From contig NC_084470.1 in assembly GCF_027409185.1 (NCBI RefSeq), positions 33,159,001 to 33,223,000 on the forward strand: a stretch of 64,000 nucleotides of DNA. The letters are read 5' to 3'. Within the stretch, counting starts at the first letter, position 1. Each line of letters starts with the position of its first letter. The notes beneath the pieces are model-generated. The model was not told where the DNA came from. It did not search any database and saw only the letters and a program-made list of their open reading frames with translations. Below are positions 21,442 to 33,779 of the stretch, in pieces. The stretch is from Cynocephalus volans. Taxonomy: Eukaryota; Chordata; Mammalia; Dermoptera; Cynocephalidae. The position numbers were made by a program, and so were the translations under genes.

Positions 21442-22256
21442 GTGCCTGGGCCAGAACTAATTTTTTGTCCTTTGCTTACTCCTAAAATTGGGGAACTTCC
21501 TGTGGGAACCAGTACTTGAGCTGTGTGGTTGAGCTAAACTGCTGCTTTGTTGCTGTTTCCCTAGGGAAGGCTTTTTGTGAAGCTCAGGGTTTAATGGCTG
21601 ACCTTATAGGTACTTCTGGCTCTCCAGAGACCTGGTGCACGTGGGTTGTGTAGAAACTCTGATCTGGGCCCTATGCAGTTCTGCATTCCCAACCAGTCTT
21701 CACTGATTATGGGGCAGATTGGCTGTCCTTGCTGTGTCCCAGTGTTCTCCTGGTGGGCTTGTCTCACCCACTGCCCATGCTCTAAACACTTCCCATCAGA
21801 TGGGCCGTGTGCTGATCCCTTGCGATGACTCACCGGCCACTGAATGGCTCCCCCTTTTCAGCTTTTCTCACTCCTTTGTGGGTCCACAGAAAATCGATTA
21901 GTGGTCTTGCTGTCCTGGGGGCCACCAAGGTCCTCTTCTCCCCTGCCACCTCCAAGCAACTCCATCGGAAGGGCACAGCTATGGCTTCTGCTGGCTCCTG
22001 CTCCATGAGCTCAGCAGTTCCAGCTTTAAAGCAGCCGTGCCTGAAATGCTCTGAGCAGTTTTTTCTTTCTCTCTTCGTGGTTTCTTCTGCTTTCATGAAC
22101 TCAGTAGGTCTCTCCTCCTCTTCCCCTGAGCTCCAGTGGCCCCAACTTGGCTGTTCTTACATTTTTATAGTTGTAAATTGGTTGAGTTTTGGGAGAGAGT
22201 GACGCTGGGGACCGTCTATTCTGCCATCTTGACTGGAACCCACCTAGATTCTTTTT

Positions 22257-23045
22257 AAAGTTTATTTTATCTTCATTAGAAGAATGATTGGGATAGAGGA
22301 CGCCCCCCACCCACCATCACATACTCCACACTTGTATTACATCGTGGTTAAAGGTATTAGGTGATACCCAGGCTTCAGGGCAAGGGGAAAGTTATTATAA
22401 TTTTTTAATGACCACAGGGGGAAGAATTTTGTGGTTAAATACCTGGTAGGGAAGGGAAGAGAGAATAGGAAGAGAAAAAAAGAAGGGAGGAGGAGTAGGG
22501 GTGAAGAACCAGAAGATGGTAAGAAGATGAGGTCAGTAAAATTTCATAGGATGGAGAGCCAACAAATACTTTTAAGAATGTTATAGCTTAATGGTAACTA
22601 TTATTCACATTTCTGTGAAGTAAATTTTTTCTTCTTATCCTTTATAAGATTTGGCAAAAAGTTTTAAGAACCTTTTGTGGATACACCTGTTTTGAGGGAA
22701 GTGAACAATGCTGCACTTTATGTCTGGGTTAATGTGGTATGTTTCAGAGGAAACATGAGCCCATATGGCAGAGGAGGCCGTAAGAAATAGGCTCAAAGGA
22801 ATTTGCAGAAATTTTGGAAAAGAACCTTGGCATACTGCTAGTCCATGAAATTATTGGGGGCTCAAGACAATTATTCCTACATCTCTGAAGAGACAATGGG
22901 TCCCAGCTGACATCTGATTTACATTTGATTGTACACTAAGTCAGTACTTCCTGCATGACAAAATGATATTCCAAGAAAGGCATGTAAACTATAGTTTGTT
23001 TACTTCTTTGTGAAAATACAGCCAAACAATTAGTTGTTTTAATTT
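22257..23045. other. Unannotated DNA
   Basis: No gene or clear repeat. A purine-rich stretch lies at 22440-22520. Confidence 0.4.
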
Positions 23046-23062
23046 CAGGATTTGAGACCTTT

Positions 23063-24273
23063 TTTTTTTTTTACATTTTCTTTATGCTTTAATTTTTCTT
23101 TAATTTTAAAAATTTTTTTATTTTTTAACTTTTATTTTGTTGATATACATTGTGGTTGATTATTGTTGCCCCTTACCAAAACCTCCCTCCCTCCTCCCTC
23201 TCCTCCCTCCCCCCCAACAATGTCCTTTCTGTTTGCTTGTCGTATCAACTTCAAGTAATTGTGGTTGTTATATCTTCTTCCCCCCTCCCCGGTATTTTTT
23301 TTTTTTTTGTCTGTGTGTAAATTTATATATTAATTTTTAGCTCCCACCAATAAGTGAGAACATGTGGTATTTCTCTTTCTGTGCCTGACTCGTTTCACTT
23401 AATATAATTCTCTCAAGGTCCATCCATGTTGTTGCAAATGGCAGTATTTCATTTGCTTTTATAGCTGAGTAGTATTCCATTGTGTAGATGTACCACATTT
23501 TCCGTATCCACTCATCTGATGATGGACATTTGGGCTGGTTCCAACTCTTGGCTATTGTAAAGAGTGCTGCAGTGAACATTGGGGAACAGGTATACCTTTG
23601 ACTTGATGATTTCCATTCCTCTGGGTATATTCCCAACAGTGGGATAGCTGGGTCATATGGTAGATCTATCTGTAATTGTCTGAGGAACCTCCATATCATT
23701 TTCCATAAAGGCTGCACCATTTTGCAGTCCCACCAACAATGTATGAGAGTTCCTTTTTCTCCGCAACCTCACCAGCATTTATTGTTCAGAGTCCTTTGGA
23801 TTTTAGCCATCCTAACTGGGGTTAGATGGTATCTCAGTGTGGTTTTGATTTGCATTTCCCGGATGCTGAGTGATGTTGAGCATTTTTTCATATGTCTGTT
23901 GGCCATTTGTATATCTTCCTTAGAGAAATGCCTGCTTAGCTCTTTTGCCCATTTTTTAATTGGGTTGCTTGTTTTCTTCTTGTAAAGTTGTTTGAGTTCC
24001 TCATATATTCTGGATATTAATCCTTTGTCAGATGTATATTTTGCAAATATTTTCTCCCACTCTTTTGGTTGTCTTTTAACTCTGTTAACTGTTTCTTTTG
24101 CTGTGCAGAAGCTTTTTAGTTTGATATAATCCCATTTGTTTATTTTTCCTTTGGTTGCCCGTGCTTTTGGGGTCGTATTCATGAAGTCTGTGTCCAGTCC
24201 TACTTCCTGAAGTGTTTCTCCTATGTTTTCTTTAAGAAGTTTTATTGTTTCAGGGTGTATGTTTAAATCCTTA
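23063..24273 (-). mobile_element. 5'-truncated L1 with perfect TSD
   Basis: The left edge is a T-run (the element's A tail), then 3' UTR (23100-23336), then the end of ORF2 and 5'-ward ORF2 to 24273. A perfect 17-bp duplication, caggatttgagaccttt, lies at 23046-23062 and 24274-24290. The ORF2 tail is still readable for 127 codons (23337-23720), ending …MFSLIGGS-stop. A further 137-codon stretch lies at 23769-24182 in another frame. This is a classic 5' truncation from incomplete reverse transcription, and it is younger than the L1 at 12.8 kb. Confidence 0.95.
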
Positions 24274-24290
24274 CAGGATTTGAGACCTTT

Positions 24291-25086
24291 GGATAAATCA
24301 GAATCTGATTTAGAAATGGCATTCCAATGAGCTGGATTTTGGTCACAGTTCTGTCTCTAAATAGGTCCCAAGGGATTTGCCAATGGAAGTAATTGTATTT
24401 CTCTTTGACCTTATGTTTCCTGCTAGTAAATGTGGGATTTAGGTCAACTACTGTTTTCTAAGCTTTGCTCCATAAAACAGTTGTTATGAGCATTTCCATA
24501 TTTCTAGCCACTTCCAAAGGATGTTCGTAGACAGGATGACTGTACGTCCTCATTTACTAAGATGACTATATAGTCCCAGTTTATGCCTGTTTCCTGATAC
24601 AATTATTAATAGTATACCATTTTACTCTATAAAATGTCAAGGTTTGGATAATAACACATATAGTTATCCTATGAATAGGAGTTTCTTGAATAGAAAATCT
24701 TAGGTTAAGTAATTTTAAACAGGTTTCTTAACTGCAAAACTTTGCAGATCCTTTATGATGCTAATATGCCTTATGATTCTCCAAAAAAGGGGTATAGTTT
24801 CCAGCATTTTGGCTTTGGAATCTTTATTTTGCTTCTTATGGGAATAAGTTAATGAAATTTATTTTGAGAAAAAATATTAAATTGTTTTAATTCAACAGAT
24901 ACTTATCAAAGTACTTTGTACCAAACCCTGGAAAAGGCAATGGAAAGATACAATGATAGAACCTAACTCTGCCCTAAAGTAGCTTATGATCTGATCCATA
25001 AGTGAGGTGAGTGGTGGGGATTAAGATAGCACAAAAAGAGTTTCAGGGTAACACTCTAGCTTTAATCGTCTAAGAGGCTAGTATGG
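24291..25086. other. Unannotated DNA with ancient repeat trace
   Basis: No gene seen. The stretch 24885-25000 ('aattcaacagatacttatca' through 'gtagcttatgatctgatcca') resembles a mammal-wide interspersed repeat whose family I cannot fix (L2/CR1-like). Confidence 0.35.
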
Positions 25087-25160
25087 TACTTGGAAAAGTT
25101 CGTGGAAAAATAGAATTAGAAGATAATATGAATCTTTCTATGAACATTTTAAAGACCGCT
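25087..25160. mobile_element. Mariner-derived MITE
   Basis: About 74 bp, nearly palindromic: 'tacttggaaaagttcgtgga' at one side and, at the other, 'tttctatgaacattttaaag'. The central 'atagaattagaagataa' matches the subterminal end of the mariner at 17540-17588 read inward. It is therefore a deletion derivative of the same or a sister mariner. It has no coding capacity. Confidence 0.65.
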
Positions 25161-25574
25161 TGTATGTAATTAGAGACCAAGATAAGGCAGCATAAATCCA
25201 AATACCAAATGAGTGGTATAATCATAAGCACTATGTCAAGTGAAGTTTTCATAGACTCTATATTGAATGGATATGTTTGATGTATCTCTCAGAATATTCA
25301 TATAATGGTCCAAAGAACGAGTATTTTCACAACTGTGCAGACTATCTTATTTTAAGATTCAGAGTCTGAACAGTGCCCAGGAGGAGATGACTGGTAGGAT
25401 TATTTCTAAAAATATATAAGAAATATTACTTTATGGAAGGACCCTGTGAGTAAAGACCGTGATTAGAAAGTTACGCAAAGATTAATTTTCCTGTAGAATT
25501 GTTATGGTTAATGATGATAGTTAGTCAGTACTTAGTGATATATAATAGTTTATTCACATATGATTCGTTCCTTA

Positions 25575-25670
25575 TAGCAGAAGAAGAAACCAGAGCCAAG
25601 AGAAGTTAACTTTCCAAAATTTTCATAGCTGATTAATCTGGGAGACAAGATTTAAACCCAGGCAGTTTTT
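25575..25670 (-). repeat. MIR fragment, antisense
   Basis: Shows antisense MIR landmarks: 'agaagaaaccagagccaaga' 'gaagttaac' and 'gacaagatttaaacccaggc'. The remainder of 25160-26255 looks single-copy, with no gene. Confidence 0.6.
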
Positions 25671-26254
25671 GTCGAGAGCTGCATCTTTCTTTGCCACTAA
25701 ACATAAATGTCATCAGATACGTGTGAGGGCTGATTGTGAACATATCTTCCCAACTGACTTCAGTGACCTCACATTAGTAGCCTGAAAGCAGCCACGGTGA
25801 GAGTCTTTACACCGTGGGAATCAGTAAATACTACAAATCAGAGTCCTCTTACTGCACAGAGCTGATCGTTAATTACCAGCACTGGTTATAGACACATTTG
25901 GAGAGCTGTTTGCGTATTGCAGGTATTCACTTTGAGAATTGTGGGTACTGTTTATATGTTGTCTTGGCATTTTCATCAGATGAGGATCCTGTTTGACCTG
26001 AATTGGAAGAGGACGTACAAATAAGAACTCTCATGGTCATTAAATTATTGGATCACAGAGCCTTTTCAGACAATTAAGTATTCCATCCAGGCATTTCATT
26101 TCAAGAAACTTTGGGAAGGAGTGTTGTCCAATCACAGTTATGATTTTGCTTTTTCTTAATTTCTGAAACCCATTATTTGCATATTTCTCATGACAATTAT
26201 GACATTTGAATTCATATTATAGGCTTTTTTTTTTTTACATATGCATATTTTTCT

Positions 26255-26375
26255 CTCTATTAGACTACAGGATTCATGCTAGAATCCATGCCAGGTCAGT
26301 ACTTAACCTCCAGAGAGTGCCTAGCACAGTGTTTTTCCAAAGTGGTTTAGTTCAGTGTTGATGAAATGAATAAGC
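26255..26375 (+). repeat. L2-like 3' fragment
   Basis: Pattern 'tagactacaggattcatgct' … 'gagtgcctagcacagtgttt' followed by a 'gttgatgaaatgaat' tail, as in L2 3' ends. Low identity. Confidence 0.45.
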
Positions 26376-26940
26376 TTTTTTCCCCCTATATCAAACACTA
26401 CTTGATAATTTAGATGGAATGGTAAAGGAAACAATTTAAGAAATCACTTTATATAATTATGAGCCATAAAGAGTTTTTAAAAACAGACCATGCAGCCTAT
26501 CAATCTATTGAAATCATGGATGCATTTATGATATTTATTATTTTATATTTGAGGATGTAATTAAATTATAATTTCATTTTTTTTGTTATAATTAGGCCTG
26601 AAAGACTGACTTTTTGGGGGGCGGGGTGTGGTTGGGTTTCAAGACCTGTGCCAATTGTATTTGTACAGTTAGCTTAAGACTTATCTTTTTGGCTTTTTCT
26701 TTCTATTAACTCTGATCTTGTTAGTATTTTGCCAACCATCGTTTTCTTCCCTAGGCAAATAGCCCTTTTAATTTTAGATTATGGATTTTATTTTGAGAAT
26801 TTTTATGTTGCAATGGTTTAGATTTATTCAATTTTTTTTTAGATTTAGAAAACAATGTTTTATTTTTTAAAAAATTTCCTTTGATAATTAAACATATTTG
26901 GAAAATTGTTTATAATAGATGTGCAGATTTGGTCTTTTCT
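26376..26940. other. Unannotated AT-rich DNA
   Basis: No gene. A G-rich run (26612-26638, 'ggggggcggggtgtggttgg') stands out in an otherwise AT-rich stretch. Confidence 0.4.
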
Positions 26941-26944
26941 GTTG

Positions 26945-27135
26945 CCAGTAATCCATCTGCTTGCTACTCAGCTAGGTACCAGCAACATCATTGTATCCTG
27001 GGAATCTGATAAAAATGCAGTGTCTTGGGGCCCCAGCCCAGACTGACTAAAACAGAATCTGCATTTAAAAAACATCCCCAGGAGATCTGTATGTACATTA
27101 AAGTTTATGAAAAGCCAATCAATTGAATCTTTCTG
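26945..27135. repeat. MER5-type hAT (Charlie) MITE
   Basis: Core 'gtgtcttggggccccagccc' 'agactgact' … 'acagaatctgcatttaaaaa' … 'cccaggagatctgtatgtac' 'attaaagttt' matches the MER5A-type nonautonomous hAT element common in placental mammals. Non-coding. Confidence 0.7.
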
Positions 27136-27850
27136 AAATTCACCCTGCTGCAAAAGCAGCTGACTGTAATGTGTTCTTCAATGCAGACTACAGTTTGGAA
27201 TTCCAAATTATTTGACTGCTTAATGTTTATTGACTGCACCTGGTGTGCTAAGTGCTGTAAAGAACATACAAACCACCCAGTCATTGTTCTGCAGTTACTT
27301 TATACTAAAATAAGAAGACACAGACAATTTGCCGTTTTTTAATTCCTTTGTGTTTTAAAAACATATACACATACATTGAAAGAAGACAAGGAGTTAGGTA
27401 GGAGAGACAGTCTTGAGAGTCCTCCAGGGGAATGTGACTCCTTGTTAAAATAAGAGTAGATGAGGGCTATTCACATACACAGGTAGAAAAGGAAGGAATT
27501 CCACAAACCATTTAGATGTTTGGTCTGGGGAAAGGAAATATCTGGATGGCTGTATTGTGTGTAGACCAAGTATCTGGACAATTGCTTGCATTTTCCCCTT
27601 CTCCTCCAGATGTTTTAGCATTGTGTTGATGTAGATCAAATCCATTGCTCTCAGACATTTCATGAATTTTTAGCAGAAAAAGTTCTGAAAGCATTGATTT
27701 TTATGTCTACATTCCAGTCTTCATGAAAATTATGGTCTTTGAAACCTAATATTTGGTCAAGTTTTCCCCTACTGTGTTAAATTACCATTTTATACAGAGT
27801 ATGTAGAAGACATTCTTAATCAAGATGTGATGAAATGAAAGTAAGGATTT
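27136..27850. other. Unannotated DNA
   Basis: No gene. The stretch 27215-27300 resembles the same unnamed ancient repeat as at 24.9 and 47.45 kb. Confidence 0.35.
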
Positions 27851-28382
27851 TGAAAGGGTCCAGAATATGCCACTCCAAAATATGCCACTTTAGCTTTATT
27901 TTGAGCTAAAAGCTATTGACAACCAACAAATGCAGAAAGAAGTTTCTATTTCCTATCCTAATCTACCTGAAAGCAGGGCATACATTTCCCTTTGTGAAGG
28001 CACTCCCTACCCGCAAACCAGGAAGAGAAGAGCAACTTTTATTACCAGCAACCTAACGTTGGCACTGAGATGTCTGCCTAAGCAAACCTTACTAAAATAA
28101 CCTTTGTCGTCCATTAGTTTTCCCCATACATATAGTCTAATCACTTTCTCAAAATGTGTCATTCCTCAAAGCCCAAACCCCCTTTCCTTTGTTTAAATGT
28201 TATATATGCTCCCAAGTCTAAGCACTTCTTTGAGTTTTTCTTCTTTTCTGTGAACTCCCATAAATGTAAAATATCAATAAATTTGTATTCCTTTTCTCCT
28301 GCTAATCTGTCTTCTATCAATTAAATTTTCAGGGCCCCAGATACCAAACCTAAGACAGTAAAGGAACAGTTTTTCCTCTTCA
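27851..28382 (+). mobile_element. Probable solo LTR (ERV1-like)
   Basis: TG…CA-bounded ~530-bp unit. Early it has the duplicated 'gccactccaaaatatgccac' pattern, later a polyadenylation signal 'atcaataaatttgtattcct', then 'cttctatcaattaaattttc' 'agggccccag', a 3' end shared by several ERV1 LTRs. No partner LTR or internal part. The family name is not certain. Confidence 0.5.
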
Positions 28383-29319
28383 ACGATTTAAACTGCAATA
28401 AAACTTCTTTTTTGAAAATTTAATAAATCATTTTAAAAGAGAAAAGGTGGAAATAAAGAAGGAAGAAAGGAAAGACAGATAGATATGAAGCACGTGAAAC
28501 GTTTGAAGCATCAACAGGAATGGGGTGAGAATTTTTTGGAATTAGCTATTTAGTCATCTGTTTTGTCTGATCATTACTCAAACTGTCAGTGACTGCAGGC
28601 ACACTATTTGGAGAGATTATTATTGTCACACTCTAAGCCTGTAGTTAGGTCAGCTGTTGGATCAATAACAACTCTGCTCCACCAGATAACGAATCTAAAT
28701 GAGAATTGCCACTGTTAATCAGGTATCTCGAAATCCTTGAATGGGGTTCTGATAAATGGTTGCTGACTATTGTTCTCCCTTTAACCTCAGTGGACTTTGC
28801 TCACCTATATTTTTAACTAACTAATTTAGTTCAGGACATTTAAAATGCTCAAATCCTATCAAAATTCTCCCCAGGGAGGTTGCTCCTGGAGGAGACATCA
28901 GGAGAGACGTCCTACCTTTCTTTGTGGAGATATATTTGGCACATTTTTATTTTTTTGTCAGAGAAATGCATTTCCAAGGAAGACTTTGGTTTCACATTTC
29001 CCTTAGTACTTAGTCCTTTACCTCACAAAATGATAGCATTTTAAAATTCAGCAAAAATATACAATGTTCTTTACGGGATGTTAAACAAAAGTCAAAGCTT
29101 TGGAAAATTACAACCATCAGTGCAAAAGGAGTTATCTTCTACTTTTTTGAAAGTTAATTAACAATGAAAAACCTTCTAGAAAAAAATGCTGAGTTTAACT
29201 GAGGTTCTGGGATGTCTTAACAATTACGATATTCTGTTCATTAAAAAAACACTACGATTTTGGCAGTTATGAATATTATTTTTTTTACATTTTTGCGGGT
29301 TTTGTCCTTTAACATGTAT
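28383..29319. other. Unannotated DNA
   Basis: No gene or repeat recognised. Confidence 0.4.
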
Positions 29320-29335
29320 TAAGATCTAAAATTTT

Positions 29336-29698
29336 ATTTATTTATTTATTGCTATCCTAATGTTGATTTATATTCAATAAATCCAATTTGGTCATGATAA
29401 AGAGTTCAGTCTATGTCCATTTTATTAAGAAGACATCCAAATCTTCATTCATAAGTGATACTGATCTGTAGAAGGAAACTTAGACAACAATGGGAAATTA
29501 TGACCGTGAAATTTATGAAATAAAATAAATGTGAAGTACAACTACATATACACATATATGGATTATTTAAAGAACATAACCAGAGAACTAAGATATGTTC
29601 ACGGATGGGTATTTAATACACTCTGATAATTTCTGTCTGTTAATTGTTTTCATCTGTGTATCAGTATTAAAAGTATATATTCATATAGGTGGATTAAT
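29336..29698 (-). other. Putative 3'-transduced flank of L1
   Basis: Sequence between the L1's own 3' end (short A tract at ~29704-29711, read antisense) and the terminal A-rich tail at 29336-29352. It shows no L1 similarity. The tail 'gcaataaataaataaata' on the element strand contains AATAAA signals. It lies inside the same target duplication as the L1, as expected when transcription reads through the weak L1 signal to a downstream one. Confidence 0.7.
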
Positions 29699-29875
29699 AC
29701 TATTTTTTTAAACTTCTTAATATACATTGTAGTTGATTTTCATGTCCCTTTATCCATTTCTCTCCCCACCTCCCCTCCCTTCCCCCACTACATCATAGCT
29801 GTTCACTTATCTTGACAAATTCAAGGAATCGTTGTGATTGTTGTGTCTCCTTCCCTCCTACCATTTGTTTGTATA

Positions 29876-29900
29876 TTTATTTATTTATTTATTTATTTTA
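29876..29900. repeat. (TTTA)n microsatellite
   Basis: Tetranucleotide run in the 3' UTR of the long L1. Confidence 0.85.
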
Positions 29901-32900
29901 GCTCCCATAAATAAGTAAGAATATGTGGTATTTCTCTTTCTGTGCCTGATTTGTTTCACTTAATACTATTTTATCTAAGTCCATCCATGTTATTACAAAT
30001 GGTAGTATTTCATTCTTTTTTTATAGCAGAGTAGTATTCCATTGTGTAGATATACCACATTTTCCTTATCCTCTCATCTGATGACAGACATTTGGGCTGG
30101 TTTCAACTCTTGGCTATTGTAAATTGTGCTGCAATAAACATGGGAGTACAGGTATCACTTCAGTGTGATGATTTTCATTCCTCTGGGTATATTCCCAGCA
30201 GTGGAATAGCTGGGTCATATGGTAGATCTATCTACAATTGTTTGAGGAACCTCCATACCATTTTCCATAAAGGCTGCACCATTTTGCAGTCCCACCAACA
30301 GTTTATGAGAGTTCCTCTTTCTTTGAAACCTCACCAGCAATTATCATTCTCAGTCTTTTGGATATTAGCCATCCTAACTGGAGTGAGATGGCATCTCAAA
30401 GTGCTTTTGATTTGCATTTCCCAAACCTGAGTGATGTTGAGAATTTTTTCATGTGTCTTTTGGCCATTTGTATATCTTCCTTTGAGAAATGCCTATTCAG
30501 CTACTTTGCCCATTTTTTAAATTGGTTTACTTGGTTTTTTTTGCTGTGAAGTTGTTTGAGTTCCTTGTATACTCTGGATATTAATCCTTTGTCAGATGTA
30601 TGTTTTGTAAATATTTTCTCCCATTCTGTTGGTTGTCTTTTCACTCTGTTGATTGTTTCTTTTGTTGTGCAGAAGTTTTTAAGTTTGACATAATCCCATT
30701 TGTTTATTTTTCATTTGGTTGCCTGTGCTTTTGGGGTCATATTCATGAAGTCTGTACCCACTTCTACTTCTTGGAGTGTTTCCCCTGTTTTCTTTAAGGA
30801 GTTTTATTGTTTTATGATGAATTTTTAACTCTTTAATCCATTTTGAGTTGATTTTGGTATATGATGAGAGGTATAGGTCTAGTTTCATTCTCCTATATAT
30901 GAATATCCAGTTTTCCCAGCACCATTTGCTGAAGAAGCAGTCTCTTCTCCAGTGTGTAGACTTTATGCCTTTGTCAAAGATCAGATGGCTCTAGGTGCCT
31001 GGGTTGATATCTGGGTTCTCTATTCTATTCCATTGATCTATGTGTCTATTTTTATGCCAGGACCATGCTATTTTGGTTATTATAGCTTTGTAGTACAGTT
31101 TAAAGCCAGGTAGTGTTATGCCTCCAGTTTTTTTTTTTGTTTGTTTGTTTTGTTTTTGTGCTCACAATTGCTTTGGCTAGATTTGGTCTTTTGTTATTCC
31201 ATATAAATGTCTGGATAGTTTTTCCATTTCTGAGAAAAATGTCATTGGAATTTTGATGGGGATTGCATTGAATCTGTAGATCACTTTGGGTAATATGGAC
31301 ATTTTCACAGTGTTAATTCTTCCAATCCAAGAGCATGGGATTTATTTCCATCTTCTTGTGTCCTTGTTAATTTCTCTCAACAGTGATTTGTAGTTCTTAT
31401 CACAGAGATTTTTCACATCTTGGCTAACTTATTCCTAAGTATTTTATTTTTTTGGTGGCTATTGTAAATGGGCTAGCTTTCTTGATTACTTTTTCTGCAT
31501 GTTCACTGTTGGGGTATTGAAATGCTACTGATTTTTGTGTGTTGATTTTTGTATCCTGCAACTTTGCTGAAATCATTTATCAACTCTAAGAGTTTTTTTG
31601 GAGAGGCTTTAGGCTATTCAATATATAGGATCATAACATCTGCAAACGGGGACAGTTTGACTTCATCTTTTCCAATCTGGATGCCCTTTATTTCCTTCGC
31701 TTCTCTGATTGCTCTGGCTAATACTTTCAACACTATGTTGAATAGGAGTGGTGAGAGTGGGTATCCTTGTCTAGTTCCTGTTCTTGAAGGAAGAACTTTC
31801 AGCTTTTCCCCATTCAGGATGATATTGGCAGTGGGCTTATCATATATGGCTTTAATTGTGTTGAGATATTTTCCATCTATACCTAACTTGTAGAGAGTCT
31901 TTATCATGAACAAATGCTGATTTTTTTCAAATGCTTTTTCAGTGTCTATAGAGATGATCATATGGTTTTTGTCTTTGCTTTTATTGATGTGGTGTATCAC
32001 ATTTATTGATTTCTGTATGTTGAACTAACCTTGTATCCCTGGGATGAATCCCACTTGATCATGGTGGATAATTTTGCACATGTGGTGCTGTATTCTGTTA
32101 GCTAGTATTTTATTGAGGATTTTTGCATCTATGTTCATCAAGGATATTGGTCTGTAGTTTTCTTTTTTTGATGTATCTTTGTCTGGTTTTGGTATCAGAG
32201 TGATGTTTGCCTCATAGAATGAGTTTGGGAGAATGGCCTCTGCTTCAATCTTTTGGAATAGTTTGTAGAGAATTGGAGAATTTGTATCAATTCCTCTTTG
32301 AAGTTTTGGTAGAACTCTGTAGTGAACCCATCCACTCCTGGGCTTTTCTTTGTTGGGAGCCTTCTGATAACAGCTTCAATCTCTTTTATTGTTATTGGTC
32401 TATTCAGATTTTTATATCTTCTTGGCTCAGTTTTGGTAGTTTTTTGTGTATCCAGAAATTTATCCATTTCCTCCAGATTTTCATATTTGTTGGCATGTAG
32501 CTGTTTATAGTAGTCTCTAATGATTCCTTGTATTTCTGAGGTATCAGTTGTAATATCACCTTTTTTCACTTCTAATTTTTGTTATTTGGGTCTTCTCTTC
32601 TTTTTTTAGTTAGCCTTGCTGAAGGCTTGTCAATTTATTTATCTTTAAAAAAAAAACAACTTTTTGTTTCATTGATCTTTTGTTTCATTTTTCTGGTTTC
32701 TATTTCATTAAGTTCTGCTCTCATCCTAATTATTTCTTTCTGTTTGCTAACTTTGGGTTTGGATTGTTCTTTTTTTTTTAATTCTTTAAGGTGAAGTGTT
32801 AGGTTGCTTATTTGCCATCTTTCCATTCTTCTGAAGTAAACATTTAATGCACATGATATATCTTTTTCCATCCTTTCACTCTTAGTTTGTACAGGTGAGT

Positions 32901-33779
32901 TGAGTCTCTTGAAGGCAGCCTATTGTTGGGTCCATCTTTTTAATCCAGTCAGTCAGTCTGTATCTTTTGTGTGGGGAATTTAATCCTTTTACATTTAGAG
33001 TTATTATTGAAAGGTGTTGATCTACTTCTAGCATTTTATTGATTTTTGTTTAGATGTCTTAAGTATCTTTTGTTCCTTTTTTTCTGATTTTCTGTTTGTC
33101 TTCTGTGTTTGTTGGTTTCTTGGGGTGGTAGATAAACAATTTCTATCTTTACTGTTAGCATTTTTGTTTTACTGGTAGGTTTTGTTCTTTCTTGAGTATT
33201 CATGGAAGTGATGGTCGTTTTTCAGGTATCAAGCCCAGTACTCCCTTAAGAATTTCTTGTAAGGTTGGTTGTGTGGTAGTGAACTCCAGTAGTTTTTGTT
33301 TGTCTGAGAAATATGCTATTTGTCCTTCATTTTAGAGGGATAGCCTTGCTGGGTAAAGTATTCTTGGCTGGCAATTTTTGTCCTTTAGTATTTTGAATAT
33401 ACCATCCCATTCTTTTCTGGCTTTTAGGGTTTCTGATGAAAAGTCTGATGAAAAGTCTGATGTTAGACTGATTGGGGCTCCCTTATAGGTGATTTGCCAC
33501 TTCTCACTTGCAGCTTTTAGGATTCTCTCTTTGTCATAGAGTTTTTCCAGTTTGAGTATAACACATCTTGGAGAGGATCTTTTTGGGTTGAATATGTTTG
33601 TGTATCCTTGGACCTCCTGGATCTGAAGATCTGTGACTTTCCCTATACCTGGGAAGTTTTCTGCTAATATTTCATTGAATATGTTTGCAATGCCATTTTC
33701 TTTTTCCTCCCCTTCTGGAATACCTATGATTCAGATATTTGAGCACTGAAGGTTATCTGTTATCTCTGTTAGATTTTCT

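Larger units (their letters stand above)
20418..22240 (-). mobile_element. Coding-deleted L1 (5' UTR joined to 3' UTR)
   Basis: The right edge reads, on the minus strand, GGTTCCAGTCAAGATGGCAG, an L1-type 5' start ('caagatggc' is the usual L1 5'-UTR context). The left part (20430-20540) is L1 3' UTR, antisense ('attgaatcataattgattat'). Between them are ~1.2 kb of GC-rich 5'-UTR-like sequence with ~80-bp tandem units, and only short ORF2-like traces near 20800-20890; ORF1 and almost all of ORF2 are missing. Direct repeats cacctggattccttta (20402-20417) and cacctagattcttttt (22241-22256) abut both ends, matching at 13 of 16 positions. This points to one insertion of an already deleted RNA. The length is ~1.66 kb without the inserted SINE. 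Confidence 0.7.

Noticed and set aside
21000..22240. GC-rich stretch as a CpG island or host promoter
   Set aside because: It is tandemly repeated, ends at an L1 5' start and lies inside an imperfect target duplication, so it is an L1 5' UTR.
23337..24182. Minus-strand frames of 127 and 137 codons as genes
   Set aside because: They are the C-terminal part of L1 ORF2 in a 5'-truncated insertion.
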